In this document: piece after piece, positions 8,490-16,740 of the stretch
Position numbering within the stretch: position 1 is the first letter of the stretch
How the letters are laid out: the number at the start of each line of letters is the position of its first letter
Source: Pararhizobium_B sp963838155
GTDB lineage: Bacteria > Pseudomonadota > Alphaproteobacteria > Rhizobiales > Rhizobiaceae
Length of the DNA stretch: 64,000 nt
Assembly (NCBI GenBank): GCA_963838155.1
Contig: CAWIQE010000002.1
Coordinates: forward strand, 310,001 to 374,000
Direction: 5' to 3'
Notes under the pieces: model-generated
Told to the model about the DNA's origin: nothing
Database searches by the model: none
What the model saw: the letters and a program-made list of their open reading frames with translations, nothing else
Made by a program: the position numbers and the translations under genes

Positions 8490-9362
8490 ATGAGCGAGAA
8501 CCGAAGTCGATTCATCGTGGAACCCGATTGGCTGCAGGCCAATCTGGACGGGAGCGTCAGGATCGTGGACGCCTCCTGGTACCTTCCGGCGCAGGGCCGG
8601 AACGCGCGGGCGGAATACGAGGCGGGCCACATACCGGGCGCCGTCTTCTTCGACCAGGACGCCGTCGTCGATCCGCATTCGAGCCTGCCCCACACCCTGC
8701 CCTCGCCCGACGTCTTCGCCGAACACGCCGGTCGCCTGGGACTTGGCGACAAGGACACGATCGTGGTCTATGACGGGCTCGGAATGTTTACCGCCCCGCG
8801 CGTGTGGTGGATGCTCAAAACGATGGGCGCCAGGGACGTGAAGGTGCTGGACGGCGGTTTCGACAACTGGAAGGCGGAAGGCCGCCCGGTGACTACGGAC
8901 CGCACGGACGTCGCGCCGGCGGAGTTCGCGCCCGAATTCGACGGCGACGCGGTGTCCACGCTGCAGGACATGCGCCGATACATCGAGGACGGCGGCATGC
9001 AGATAGCCGATGCGCGCAGCCCCGGACGGTTCTCCGGCGACGAGCCCGAACCCAGGGCCGGCATGCGCTCCGGCCACATGCCGGGAGCGCGGAACGTGCC
9101 GACCTTCTCCCTGTCGCAGGACGGACGCCTGAAGGACCTGTCGGGACTGCGGGAGGTGTTCTCGAAGGCGGGGGTGGACCTCGACAGGCCGGTCGCCACC
9201 ACATGCGGCTCCGGCATCACCGCGGCCGTCATCACGCTGGCGCTGCAATCGCTTTCCCACGACCGGAACACGCTCTACGACGGCTCCTGGTCGGAATGGG
9301 GCAGCCTGCACGACACGCCCGTCGAGGTTGGCCCGGCCGGCGAACGCGAGGGACGGGAGTGA
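8490..9362 (+). CDS. sseA: 3-mercaptopyruvate sulfurtransferase (two-domain rhodanese)
   Basis: 290 residues, two rhodanese domains in tandem. The inactive N-terminal domain spans about 10-145 and the catalytic C-terminal domain about 165-285. The active-site loop is CGSGIT with Cys239, the form found in 3-mercaptopyruvate sulfurtransferases rather than thiosulfate sulfurtransferases (CRxGx[R/T]). It transfers sulfur from 3-mercaptopyruvate, a cysteine-derived keto acid, to thiol acceptors or cyanide. The ATG at 8490 is preceded by GAGGGGA; an earlier TTG frame start has no ribosome site. The stop overlaps the next start as GTGA. Confidence 0.92.
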   Translation: MSENRSRFIVEPDWLQANLDGSVRIVDASWYLPAQGRNARAEYEAGHIPGAVFFDQDAVVDPHSSLPHTLPSPDVFAEHAGRLGLGDKDTIVVYDGLGMFTAPRVWWMLKTMGARDVKVLDGGFDNWKAEGRPVTTDRTDVAPAEFAPEFDGDAVSTLQDMRRYIEDGGMQIADARSPGRFSGDEPEPRAGMRSGHMPGARNVPTFSLSQDGRLKDLSGLREVFSKAGVDLDRPVATTCGSGITAAVITLALQSLSHDRNTLYDGSWSEWGSLHDTPVEVGPAGEREGRE

Positions 9363-9925
9363 CGAGGCCACAGGCTCCGAGGCCGCTCAAGACGACAGTC
9401 ACCTACCTGGAGATGACCGCGCCGCCGCAGGTGCACTTTCCGCTGCCGATGAACGTGCAGGCGGCCGTCATGCGCGTGCGCAACGTGCCGCTGCACTTCT
9501 ACCGGTACCTGCAGTACCGCACGGGCCGGCCCTGGCACTGGGTCTATCGCCTGCGCCTCGACGACGCCTCGCTTTCCGGGCTCGTTCACAGCGAGCGCAC
9601 GACGATCAGCGTCCTCTATCTCGACGGCGCCCCGGCCGGGTTCTTCGAGCTGTGCCGGGAGGACGAGGCGACGATCGACCTGAGCTATTTCGGCCTCATG
9701 CCCCATGCGCAGGGCCGCGGGCTCGGAAAGTGGTTCCTGAGCCAGGCCGTGACGGCCGCATGGGACATGAAACCGTCGCGCCTGACGGTCAACACGAACA
9801 CGCTGGACCATCGCGCCGCCTTGCCGCTCTACCAGCGCGTCGGCTTCCGTCCCATCGGCCAGACCGAGACCTTCATCCAGCCGCTGTCCGACGAGGACCT
9901 GTTGCGGCTCGCCCGGCTCGACTGA
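9359..9925 (+). CDS. GNAT-family N-acetyltransferase
   Basis: 188 residues starting at a GTG that overlaps the sseA stop (GTGA), with GGACGGGAG directly upstream. The C-terminal half holds the GNAT core: a beta-bulge strand followed by the acetyl-CoA loop AQGRGLGKWFL (Q/RxxGxG/A) and the late LPLYQRVGFR motif typical of small-molecule or protein acetyltransferases. The N-terminal ~60 residues (TVTYLEMTAPPQVHF) are characteristic of a rhizobial subgroup placed next to sseA. The acceptor substrate is unknown; operon context suggests an amino-acid-related thiol or amine. Confidence 0.85.
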   Translation: MTRPQAPRPLKTTVTYLEMTAPPQVHFPLPMNVQAAVMRVRNVPLHFYRYLQYRTGRPWHWVYRLRLDDASLSGLVHSERTTISVLYLDGAPAGFFELCREDEATIDLSYFGLMPHAQGRGLGKWFLSQAVTAAWDMKPSRLTVNTNTLDHRAALPLYQRVGFRPIGQTETFIQPLSDEDLLRLARLD

Positions 9926-9934
9926 CCGTCCCGC

Positions 9935-9968
9935 ATAAAAAAAGCCCCCGGCGCTGTGCCGGAGGCTT
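9935..9968 (-). terminator. Rho-independent terminator of tig
   Basis: On the minus strand AGCCTCCGGC pairs with GCCGGGGGCT and is followed by a run of T. It lies between convergent tig and the GNAT gene, so it may also slow rightward transcripts. Confidence 0.8.
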
Positions 9969-10045
9969 GTCTCGTCTTCGATCCCGCGTGCCGGCGCGGC
10001 CAGGTTCACCCGGCCGTCGGAGGCAAGGTCGACCTGGGGACGGGG

Positions 10046-11530
10046 CTACTCGGCCGCGTCGCCGTCCTCGTCCGCCGCCTTCTTCTTGGCTGCCGGCTTC
10101 TTGGTCGCCGGCTTCTTGGAAGCGGGTTTCTTGCCGGCTGCCTTCTTGGCGGCCGGCTTGTCCTCGGAGCCGTCGGCCGAAGAGGCCTCGTCGTCCTCGG
10201 CCATCAGCTCTTCCTTCGTGACCTTGCGATCGGTGACGGAGACGTTGCCGAGCATGTGGTCGATCGTCTTTTCCTCGAAGATCGGAGCGCGCAGGGACGC
10301 GACGGCGCCCGGCGTCTTCTGGAAATATTCGTAGATTTGCTGCTCCTGCCCCGGGAACTGGCGAACCTGCTCGTAGAGGGCACGCTGCAGTTCGTCCTCG
10401 GTAACCTCGATGCCGGCCTTCTCGCCGATCTCGGACAGCACGAGGCCGAGACGGACCCGGCGCTCCGCGAGCTTGCGATAGTCCTCGCGGGCCACTTCCT
10501 CGGTGGTGTCTTCGTCCTCGAAGGTCTTGCCGGCCTGGTCGAGGTCGGTCTTGACCTGGCGCCAGATGTTGTCGAACTCCGCGTCGACGAGCGTCGACGG
10601 CGTATCGAACTTGTACATCTCGTCGAGCTGGTCGAGGATCTGGCGCTTCACCTTCTGACGGGTCAGTTGCCCGTACTGGTTCTCGATCTGGCCGCGGACG
10701 ATCTCGCGAAGCTTCTCCGCCGATTCCACGCCGAGCTTTTCGGCCAGCTGGTCGTCGACCTCGACCTCCGGCGCGCTCGCCACGTCCTTGACCTTGACGT
10801 CGAACGTGGCTTCCTTGCCGGCCAGCGACGCCTCGCCGTAGTCTTCGGGGAAGGTCACGGTCACCGTGCGCTCGTCGCCGGCCTCGGCGCCGACGAGCTG
10901 GTCCTCGAAGCCGGGAATGAAGGAATTGGACCCGAGCACGAGCTGGGAGTCCTCGGCCTTGCCGCCCTCGAATTCCGTGCCGTCGATCTTCCCGACGAAG
11001 TCGATCGTCACGCGGTCGCCCTTCTCGGCCTTGCCGTCCTTCGTCTCATAGGACTTGACGTTGTCGGCAATGCGCTTGACCTGCTCGTCGACTTCCTCGT
11101 CCGGCACGTCGTAGACCGGACGCGCCACCTCGATGGAGCCGGTGTCCTGCAGCTCGATCGCCGGAATGACCTCGTAGGCCAGCGAGAACTCGAAATCCGC
11201 ATTTGCCTCGAGAATCTCGTTGGCCTCGGCTTCGTCCTCGGTCATCGTGACCTCGGGCTGGGTCGCGGCCTTCTCGCCCCGCTCGGTCAGGATTTCAGTG
11301 GGCTTGTCGCGGATGATCTCGTTGACAAGTTCGGCCATGATGGACTTGCCGTACATCTTCTTCAGATGCGAGATCGGCACCTTGCCCGGGCGAAACCCGT
11401 TGATGCGGACGCGATCCTTGGCGTCGGCGAGACGCTCGTTCATCTTGGCTTCCATGTCCTTCGCCGGAAAGACGACCTTGATCTCGCGCTTCAAGCCCTC
11501 GGACAGGGTTTCTGTGACCTGCATGTTCAA
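10046..11530 (-). CDS. tig: Trigger factor, ribosome-associated chaperone/PPIase
   Basis: 494 residues. The N-terminal ribosome-binding domain (about 1-115) includes the signature GFRPGKVPISHLKKMYG near residues 45-61, which docks at L23 by the exit tunnel. A central FKBP-type prolyl isomerase domain (about 160-245) contains GDRVTIDFVGKIDGTEFEGG. The rest is the helical chaperone domain. The last ~45 residues are an extended Lys/Ala/Pro tail (AAKKAAGKKPASKK and similar), seen in alphaproteobacterial trigger factors. It lies next to tRNA-Leu and is transcribed alone towards a strong terminator. Confidence 0.97.
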   Translation of the reverse strand: MNMQVTETLSEGLKREIKVVFPAKDMEAKMNERLADAKDRVRINGFRPGKVPISHLKKMYGKSIMAELVNEIIRDKPTEILTERGEKAATQPEVTMTEDEAEANEILEANADFEFSLAYEVIPAIELQDTGSIEVARPVYDVPDEEVDEQVKRIADNVKSYETKDGKAEKGDRVTIDFVGKIDGTEFEGGKAEDSQLVLGSNSFIPGFEDQLVGAEAGDERTVTVTFPEDYGEASLAGKEATFDVKVKDVASAPEVEVDDQLAEKLGVESAEKLREIVRGQIENQYGQLTRQKVKRQILDQLDEMYKFDTPSTLVDAEFDNIWRQVKTDLDQAGKTFEDEDTTEEVAREDYRKLAERRVRLGLVLSEIGEKAGIEVTEDELQRALYEQVRQFPGQEQQIYEYFQKTPGAVASLRAPIFEEKTIDHMLGNVSVTDRKVTKEELMAEDDEASSADGSEDKPAAKKAAGKKPASKKPATKKPAAKKKAADEDGDAAE

Positions 11531-11675
11531 ACCTTCGTTTCGTGGCGGCGCTTGACCGGCCGGTTCCGTTTCGGTGCGCCCTCAGCCGGAATCAGATGCC
11601 GTCCGGTGGCCTTGCCGGATTGTTCCGCGCTCGTCAGGGCTGCTGCCGGCTTCTAGACGCGGGTTCGGCCGGATC

Positions 11676-11760
<85 letters not shown>

Positions 11761-11991
11761 TCAGAAATGCTCGGCGGCCCCGGCCCGCGCGGGGCGTTCC
11801 TGAGCGCGGCGCCTCTATAACACCCGAATTTCCGCGATCAAAGAAAAAATAACCGCGATTTCGGGCCGAATTCGAAGGCGCCGCCCGCGAGCGGGGCCGA
11901 CATGCGGCGGCCGGCACTCGCCGAGCAGCGGCGGACAATCGTGTCGCTATTGCAACGCAGCACGAATTACCGCGCCCGACCTGCCCAATCT

Positions 11992-12043
11992 GCATAGCTC
12001 GCATGAGTATATTGCACTGCACAACCCATGGCTCGCATCCTAG
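11992..12043 (+). promoter_or_regulatory. Conserved DUF1127 promoter element, copy 1
   Basis: Upstream block GCATAGCTCGCATGAGTAT, then a palindrome-like TTGCACTGCACAA at 12012-12024, then CCTAG at 12039-12043. The palindrome begins exactly 20 bp after the block start, and CCTAG begins 27 bp after the palindrome start. The same two distances occur in copies 2 and 3. A weaker related sequence (TTGCAACGCAGCA) lies at about 11950. Confidence 0.6.
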
Positions 12044-12095
12044 GTTGAGCGTGTCGCCACGAACAGGGCGGCATGAAGCAGAAGCGAGGTTTCGA

Positions 12096-12236
12096 ATGAA
12101 CCTGATCAAGAGCTACGGCGCCTGGAAGAAATACCGGCAAACCTGCAACGCACTTGACCGGCTCTCGGAGCGTGGACTGAGCGACATCGGCGTCGCTCGG
12201 CGCGACATCCGCTCGGTTGCCCGGAAGGTCATCTAG
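12096..12236 (+). CDS. DUF1127 small protein, paralogue 1
   Basis: 46-residue basic protein of the DUF1127 family (N-terminal helix MNLIKSYGAWKKYRQT, then LSERGLSDIGVARRDIRSVAR). The conserved part is the LSDIGxxRxDI segment near residues 28-37. In Agrobacterium and Brucella, members are linked to RNA turnover, nutrient uptake or virulence, and are activated by the LysR-type regulator VtlR/LsrB. It is the first of four paralogues within 1.5 kb and lies 52 bp after a conserved promoter element. A GAAGCGAGG ribosome site precedes the ATG. Confidence 0.88.
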   Translation: MNLIKSYGAWKKYRQTCNALDRLSERGLSDIGVARRDIRSVARKVI

Positions 12237-12326
12237 TTTCGAATTCGCATGGGCATCCTCCTCCCATAGCCCATGCGTCTGTGGCCGGCGGTACTCCTCC
12301 TCCCAAATCGCCGGTCTCCAAAATGG

Positions 12327-12366
12327 CGTCCGCCGGATCTCCTCCCCCGGCGGGCGTCGTTTTCGT
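12327..12366 (+). terminator. Likely terminator after DUF1127 paralogue 1
   Basis: GTCCGCCGG and CCCGGCGGGC arms around an 8-base loop, followed by an interrupted T-rich tail (TCGTTTTCGTTT). Weaker than the three later ones. Confidence 0.5.
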
Positions 12367-12432
12367 TTCGGCCTCCGTTGCCCTCTTCACACCCCCCTTC
12401 TCGTCTCAGAGCCCAGTGGACATGCAATTAGC

Positions 12433-12484
12433 GCATATCCCGGATGCGTCTTTTGCAGTGCAAAAATTTAGGCAGAATGCCTAT
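12433..12484 (+). promoter_or_regulatory. Conserved DUF1127 promoter element, copy 2
   Basis: Block GCATATCCCGGATGCGTC, a perfect palindrome TTTTGCAGTGCAAAA at 12451-12465, and CCTAT at 12480-12484. The 20-bp and 27-bp offsets between parts are identical to those in copies 1 and 3. CCTAT is the likely core of a -10 box, which would place the palindrome over the -35 region. Confidence 0.65.
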
Positions 12485-12566
12485 TTCATGGGCGTCAACG
12501 AATCACGGATGCCCGACCCGATTTTCGAGCGGCGCACCTCGCGAACAACCAGAGTGAGACCGAGAG

Positions 12567-12710
12567 ATGAGCGTTACCAAGAGCCTTCGCGCGTGGCGGC
12601 GTTATCGCCAGACCGTCAACGAGCTGAGCCGCATGTCGGATCACGAGCTGCGTGATATCGGCGTCCAGCGTGGGAACATCCCGATCATCGCGCGTTACGG
12701 CGTCAACTGA
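12567..12710 (+). CDS. DUF1127 small protein, paralogue 2
   Basis: 47 residues: MSVTKSLRAWRRYRQT, then ELSRMSDHELRDIGVQRGNI and a short tail ending RYGVN. It shares the RYRQTVNELSRMSD block almost exactly with paralogue 3, which indicates recent duplication. Its own promoter element lies upstream and a strong terminator downstream, so it is a single-gene transcript. The family's N-terminal basic helix and C-terminal LRDIGxxR helix are both present. Confidence 0.88.
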   Translation: MSVTKSLRAWRRYRQTVNELSRMSDHELRDIGVQRGNIPIIARYGVN

Positions 12711-12772
12711 ACGAACCCGGACGAACCCTCCCCGCGCCGACCCAGGAGCGCGGATCGAGGCAACGACCACCG

Positions 12773-12801
12773 CGCCCGCCGGATACCCGGCGGGCGTTTT
12801 T
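12773..12801 (+). terminator. Terminator after DUF1127 paralogue 2
   Basis: A perfect 10-bp stem CGCCCGCCGG/CCGGCGGGCG with an ATAC loop, followed by five T. Confidence 0.85.
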
Positions 12802-12890
12802 CATGGCTGTCGGCGCGGTGCAGCGCAGCAAGCCCAGTCCGGCATGTTTCCCGGTCGTCGCCGTCCGGCACGACGAGCCATGCATCACGC

Positions 12891-12942
12891 GTATAGCCCG
12901 GTTGAATCTTTTGCGCTGCACAAAAGCCGAGGCCATACCTAT
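12891..12942 (+). promoter_or_regulatory. Conserved DUF1127 promoter element, copy 3
   Basis: Block GTATAGCCCGGTTGAATC, palindrome-like TTTTGCGCTGCACAAAA at 12909-12925, and CCTAT at 12938-12942, with the same spacings as copies 1 and 2. The distance to the start codon is nearly the same as for copy 2. Confidence 0.65.
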
Positions 12943-13027
12943 CTTCGGGTCTAGAAAAAGAAACGAAACGAATTCGGCGGCCGCCTCCGAACGGCGGCCT
13001 TGGAAACCTGAAGAAAGCGAGAGTACC

Positions 13028-13171
13028 ATGAACATCAAGAAGTCCTACGCCAGTTGGCGCAAATACCGTCAGACCGTCAACGAACTGAGCCGCATGTCGG
13101 ATCGCGAACTGTCCGATCTCGGCATCGCACGCGGCGACATCGGCAACGTCGCCCGCCGCGCCACCATATAA
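13028..13171 (+). CDS. DUF1127 small protein, paralogue 3
   Basis: 47 residues: MNIKKSYASWRKYRQT, ELSRMSDRELSDLGIARGDI, tail NVARRATI. Its N-terminus resembles paralogue 1 and its centre resembles paralogue 2. It is preceded by GAAAGCGAG as ribosome site and has its own promoter element and terminator. Probably cytoplasmic, small and RNA-related by family knowledge; no catalytic residues are expected. Confidence 0.88.
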   Translation: MNIKKSYASWRKYRQTVNELSRMSDRELSDLGIARGDIGNVARRATI

Positions 13172-13250
13172 TCGCAGACGGCGTCGTTCCCGCGGCTTCG
13201 CGGGATGCGACGCAAGGCGGGGCCCCCAATCCGGGGCAGCCGCACTCAAG

Positions 13251-13281
13251 GCCCGCCGGCGTCTTGCCGGCGGGCTTTTTC
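13251..13281 (+). terminator. Terminator after DUF1127 paralogue 3
   Basis: A perfect 10-bp stem GCCCGCCGGC/GCCGGCGGGC, loop GTCTT, followed by T5-C-T5. Confidence 0.88.
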
Positions 13282-13431
13282 TTTTTCCGCAGAGATATTT
13301 CGGCCATGTCGCGAATGTCGTGCGGCATGGCGCGGACGCACTATCGGAGGCGCCGCGTCGGGCGTATTCCGCCACTCAAGGCCACGGCGTTCTTCGAGGC
13401 CGAAACCCTAGTCCCACCGGAATTCAGTATC

Positions 13432-13575
13432 ATGAAAATCGGACGCAATTTCCGCAGTTGGCTCGATGCCCGGCGCACGGTGAACGAGTTGAACCGCCTG
13501 TCGAACCAGACGCTCGACGACATCGGCCTGACCCGCTACGACATTCGCGAGCTTGCCGGTCGCCGGTTCCGCTGA
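13432..13575 (+). CDS. DUF1127 small protein, divergent paralogue 4
   Basis: 47 residues: MKIGRNFRSWLDARRT, NELNRLSNQTLDDIGLTRYDI, tail ELAGRRFR. It retains the basic N-terminal helix and the LDDIGLTR core but is the most divergent of the four. The conserved TTGCA/TGCAA promoter element found before paralogues 1-3 is missing upstream, so it is probably regulated differently. It ends at a terminator just before trmFO. Confidence 0.85.
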   Translation: MKIGRNFRSWLDARRTVNELNRLSNQTLDDIGLTRYDIRELAGRRFR

Positions 13576-13602
13576 TTCCCGCCCGAAGGCGGCCCAGATC
13601 CA

Positions 13603-13635
13603 ACCGGCGCCGGCCTCCGACGCCGGTCTTTTTTT
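13603..13635 (+). terminator. Terminator after DUF1127 paralogue 4
   Basis: ACCGGCG/CGCCGGT stem with an 11-base loop, followed by C and seven T. Confidence 0.8.
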
Positions 13636-13702
13636 GCCTGCGACGCGTTCCGGATGGGGGAGATTGTTGGAGCGGCGCCCGTTCGCGTGATAGAGAGCGC
13701 GC

Positions 13703-15142
13703 ATGAGTGACCAATCGCAGCTGGATCTTCACCCGGTACACGTCGTGGGCGGCGGCCTCGCTGGCTCCGAAGCCGCCTGGCAGATCGCCGAGGCGGGCGT
13801 CCCCGTCGTGCTCCACGAGATGCGGCCGGTTCGCCGGACCGATGCGCACAAGACGGACAGCCTCGCCGAACTGGTCTGTTCCAATTCCTTCCGGTCCGAC
13901 GACGCGGAGACGAACGCCGTCGGCATCCTCCACGCGGAGATGCGGCTCGCCGGATCGCTGATCATGCGCTGCGGCGATGCGCACCAGGTGCCGGCGGGCG
14001 GGGCGCTGGCGGTCGACCGGGACGGTTTTTCGGCTGCCGTAACCGAGCAACTCGCCTCGCATCCGCTGATCACGATCGGGCGTGGCGAAATCGTCGGCCT
14101 GCCGCCGTCCGAGTGGGACCAGACGATCATCGCCACCGGTCCCCTCACGTCGCCGTCGCTGGCGGAGGCTATCCGCTCGGCGACCGGGGAGGATGCGCTG
14201 TCGTTCTTCGATGCCATCGCCCCGATCGTCCATACCGAGACCATCGACATGTCGGTCTGCTGGCATCAGTCCCGCTACGACAAGGTGGGGCCGGGCGGCA
14301 CGGGCAAGGACTACATCAACTGCCCCATGGACGCGGCCGCCTACAACGCCTTCGTCGACGCCCTGATCGCCGGCGAGAAGACGGAATTCAAGGAGTGGGA
14401 GGACGTCCCCTATTTCGACGGCTGCTTGCCGATCGAGGTTATGGCCGAGCGCGGGCGCGAGACGCTCCGCCACGGGCCGATGAAGCCGATGGGGCTGACG
14501 AACGCGCACAAGCCCGAGGAAAAGCCCTATGCGGTCGTGCAGCTGCGCCAGGACAACGCCCTCGGCACGCTCTACAACATGGTCGGGTTCCAGACCAAGC
14601 TGAAATACGGAGCGCAGAAGGACGTCCTTCGAACGATTCCGGGGCTCGAAAACGCGGAGTTCGCGCGTCTCGGCGGGCTCCACCGCAACACCTACATCAA
14701 CTCCCCGGCCCTGCTGGACCCGTTCCTCGGCCTGAAGTCGCGGCGCGGCCTGCGCTTCGCCGGACAGATCACCGGATGCGAGGGCTATGTGGAGAGCGCG
14801 GCCATCGGGCTTCTCGCCGGACGGTTCGCGGCCGCCGAACGGCTCGGCAAGGCGCCCTCGATGCCGCCGGCCACCACCGCCCTGGGTGCGCTGCTCGGCC
14901 ATATCACCGGCGGGCACCTTCTCTCTGAGGAAGAGGCCGGGCGGCGTTCCTTCCAGCCGATGAACATCAATTTCGGGCTCTTCCCGCCGCTCGAGCCGGG
15001 CGCCATACGAAAGCCGGAGGGCGCCACGCGCTTTCGCGGCAAGGACAAGGCGCTGGCGAAGAAGCGGGCCGTCAGCGCCCGGGCGCTCGGCGACTGCGCG
15101 GCGTGGCTGGGCCGCTCGGCCGCACCGCAGGCGGCCGAGTGA
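13703..15142 (+). CDS. trmFO: Folate-dependent tRNA (uracil-54-C5)-methyltransferase TrmFO
   Basis: 479-residue flavoprotein (formerly Gid) that forms ribothymidine at position 54 of tRNA using methylenetetrahydrofolate and FADH2. The dinucleotide-binding motif VGGGLAGSEAAW lies at residues about 15-26. The family blocks ELVCSNSFRSDD and TKLKYGAQKDVLRTIPGLENA are intact, and GQITGCEGYVESAAIGLLAG near residue 355 is the second FAD-binding segment. Length is full. It follows the DUF1127 array but is separated from it by a terminator, so it has its own promoter. It is convergent with the efflux operon, 12 bp away. Confidence 0.96.
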   Translation: MSDQSQLDLHPVHVVGGGLAGSEAAWQIAEAGVPVVLHEMRPVRRTDAHKTDSLAELVCSNSFRSDDAETNAVGILHAEMRLAGSLIMRCGDAHQVPAGGALAVDRDGFSAAVTEQLASHPLITIGRGEIVGLPPSEWDQTIIATGPLTSPSLAEAIRSATGEDALSFFDAIAPIVHTETIDMSVCWHQSRYDKVGPGGTGKDYINCPMDAAAYNAFVDALIAGEKTEFKEWEDVPYFDGCLPIEVMAERGRETLRHGPMKPMGLTNAHKPEEKPYAVVQLRQDNALGTLYNMVGFQTKLKYGAQKDVLRTIPGLENAEFARLGGLHRNTYINSPALLDPFLGLKSRRGLRFAGQITGCEGYVESAAIGLLAGRFAAAERLGKAPSMPPATTALGALLGHITGGHLLSEEEAGRRSFQPMNINFGLFPPLEPGAIRKPEGATRFRGKDKALAKKRAVSARALGDCAAWLGRSAAPQAAE

Positions 15143-15154
15143 GGCGGATCCCGG

Positions 15155-16702
15155 CTATTCCATAGCGGCGGCCGGGGCGGCCGCCTGGGGGCCGCCGCGT
15201 CTCGACGACCGCAAGAGCAGGATGATCGGCATCGCCGCGAGCGTGATGAACATCATCAGCTTGAAGTCGTCGATATAGGCGATCATCGCCGCCTGGCGCG
15301 ACACCTCTCCGTCGATCATGGCGAGCGTCAGCGGATCGCCGGTCAGGAGGCCCGGGGCCTGGTTGACGACGTTCTGGTTGAAGGGCGTCAGATGGGCGCC
15401 GATCTCCTGGTGATTGACCTGGGTCATCTGGGCGAGCAGCGTCGCCACGATCGAGATGCCGATGCTGGATCCGACGTTGCGCATCAGGCTGAAAAGGCTG
15501 GTGCCGTCGCCCCGGAACCGCGCGTCGAGCGTGGCGAAGGAGAGCGTCGTCAGCGGCACGAAGACGAGCCCCAGGCCGAGGCCCTGGACCACGCCCGACG
15601 CGACGACCGGCCAGTCCGTCATGTTGGGCGTGAAATCCGTCATCATGTAGAGCGACGTGCTGGTCAGAACGAGGCCGGTGAAGACGAGCAGGCGCGCGTC
15701 GACGAAACGGACGAGCCGACCCACGAGCAGCATCGAGATCATCGTGCCGACACCTCGCGGAGCCATGACGATGCCGGTCAGCACCACGGGATAGCCCATG
15801 AGGTTCTGCAGCATGGGCGGCAGCAGCGCCAGGCTCGCAAGCAGCACGATGCCGACGACGAAGATGAAGACGAGGCCCATCGAGAAATTGCGGTCGCGGA
15901 AGATCGCGATTTCAATGAAGGGCTTCTCGGCCGTCAGCGAATGGGTCACGAAGATCCAGAGGCCGCAGACTGTCAGGCCGAATTCGATCCAGACCTCCAC
16001 CGAGGAGAACCAGTCGAGCTGCTGGCCGCGATCGAGCATCATCTGCAATGCTCCGATGGCGAGCGACAGCATCGCGAAGCCGAAGATGTCGAACCGGCGG
16101 CGGTTGGTCCCGGTGCCCGGAAGGAAGAGCAGGATGCCGGTAAACGCGAGAATTCCGACCGGCAGGTTGACGAAGAACACCCAGCGCCAGTTGAAGCTCT
16201 CGGTCAGATAGCCGCCGAGCGTCGGTCCTATGATCGGCGCCACCATGATGCCCGCGCCCCACATCGCCATGGCCGAGCCATGCTGCTCGCGCGGGTTGAT
16301 GTCGAGCAGGACCGCCTGGGAGAGCGGAACCAGTGCGGCGCCGCAGATGCCCTGGAACAGGCGGTAGAGAACCATTTCCGGAAGGCTGGTCGCGATGCCG
16401 CAGGCGAGAGACGCGATCGTGAAGCCGGCGATCGAGGCCAGGAAGAGCTGCTTCCGGCCGATACGGTCGGAAAGCCAGCCGGTCACCGGCGTCATGATCG
16501 CAGCCGCGACGATGTAGGACGTCAGGACCCAGGTGATGGTGTCCTGCGCCGCATTGAGACTTCCCTGCATGTGCGGCAGCGCGACGTTTGCGATCGTCGT
16601 GTCCAGCACCTGCATGATGGTCGCGAGCATCACGGAAACCGTGATGGCGCCCTTGTTGGCGACCGGTTGGAAGTCCCGGTCGGCCGCGGCTGCACTGCTC
16701 AT
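15155..16702 (-). CDS. DHA2-family (EmrB-type) MFS multidrug efflux transporter
   Basis: 515 residues with about 14 predicted membrane helices. The N-terminal helix contains QVLDTTIANVALPHMQGS (motif D1 of the DHA2 family), followed by the A motif GWLSDRIGRKQLF between helices 2 and 3 and the C motif region GAGIMVAPIIGPTLGGYL. It works as the inner-membrane pump of a tripartite proton-driven exporter with the HlyD-type protein encoded 38 bp upstream. It is the last gene of a marR-emrA-emrB operon. The ATG at 16702 is the start; the longer open frame upstream is the antisense shadow of emrA. Substrate unknown. Confidence 0.92.
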   Translation of the reverse strand: MSSAAAADRDFQPVANKGAITVSVMLATIMQVLDTTIANVALPHMQGSLNAAQDTITWVLTSYIVAAAIMTPVTGWLSDRIGRKQLFLASIAGFTIASLACGIATSLPEMVLYRLFQGICGAALVPLSQAVLLDINPREQHGSAMAMWGAGIMVAPIIGPTLGGYLTESFNWRWVFFVNLPVGILAFTGILLFLPGTGTNRRRFDIFGFAMLSLAIGALQMMLDRGQQLDWFSSVEVWIEFGLTVCGLWIFVTHSLTAEKPFIEIAIFRDRNFSMGLVFIFVVGIVLLASLALLPPMLQNLMGYPVVLTGIVMAPRGVGTMISMLLVGRLVRFVDARLLVFTGLVLTSTSLYMMTDFTPNMTDWPVVASGVVQGLGLGLVFVPLTTLSFATLDARFRGDGTSLFSLMRNVGSSIGISIVATLLAQMTQVNHQEIGAHLTPFNQNVVNQAPGLLTGDPLTLAMIDGEVSRQAAMIAYIDDFKLMMFITLAAMPIILLLRSSRRGGPQAAAPAAAME

Positions 16703-16740
16703 CGGTGGCGTCCTTGGTTCGGACTTTTCCTGGAAAGGCT

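Noticed and set aside
13280..13431. A fourth copy of the DUF1127 promoter element
   Set aside because: Neither the TTGCA/TGCAA palindrome nor the CCTAT at the fixed distance is present upstream of paralogue 4.
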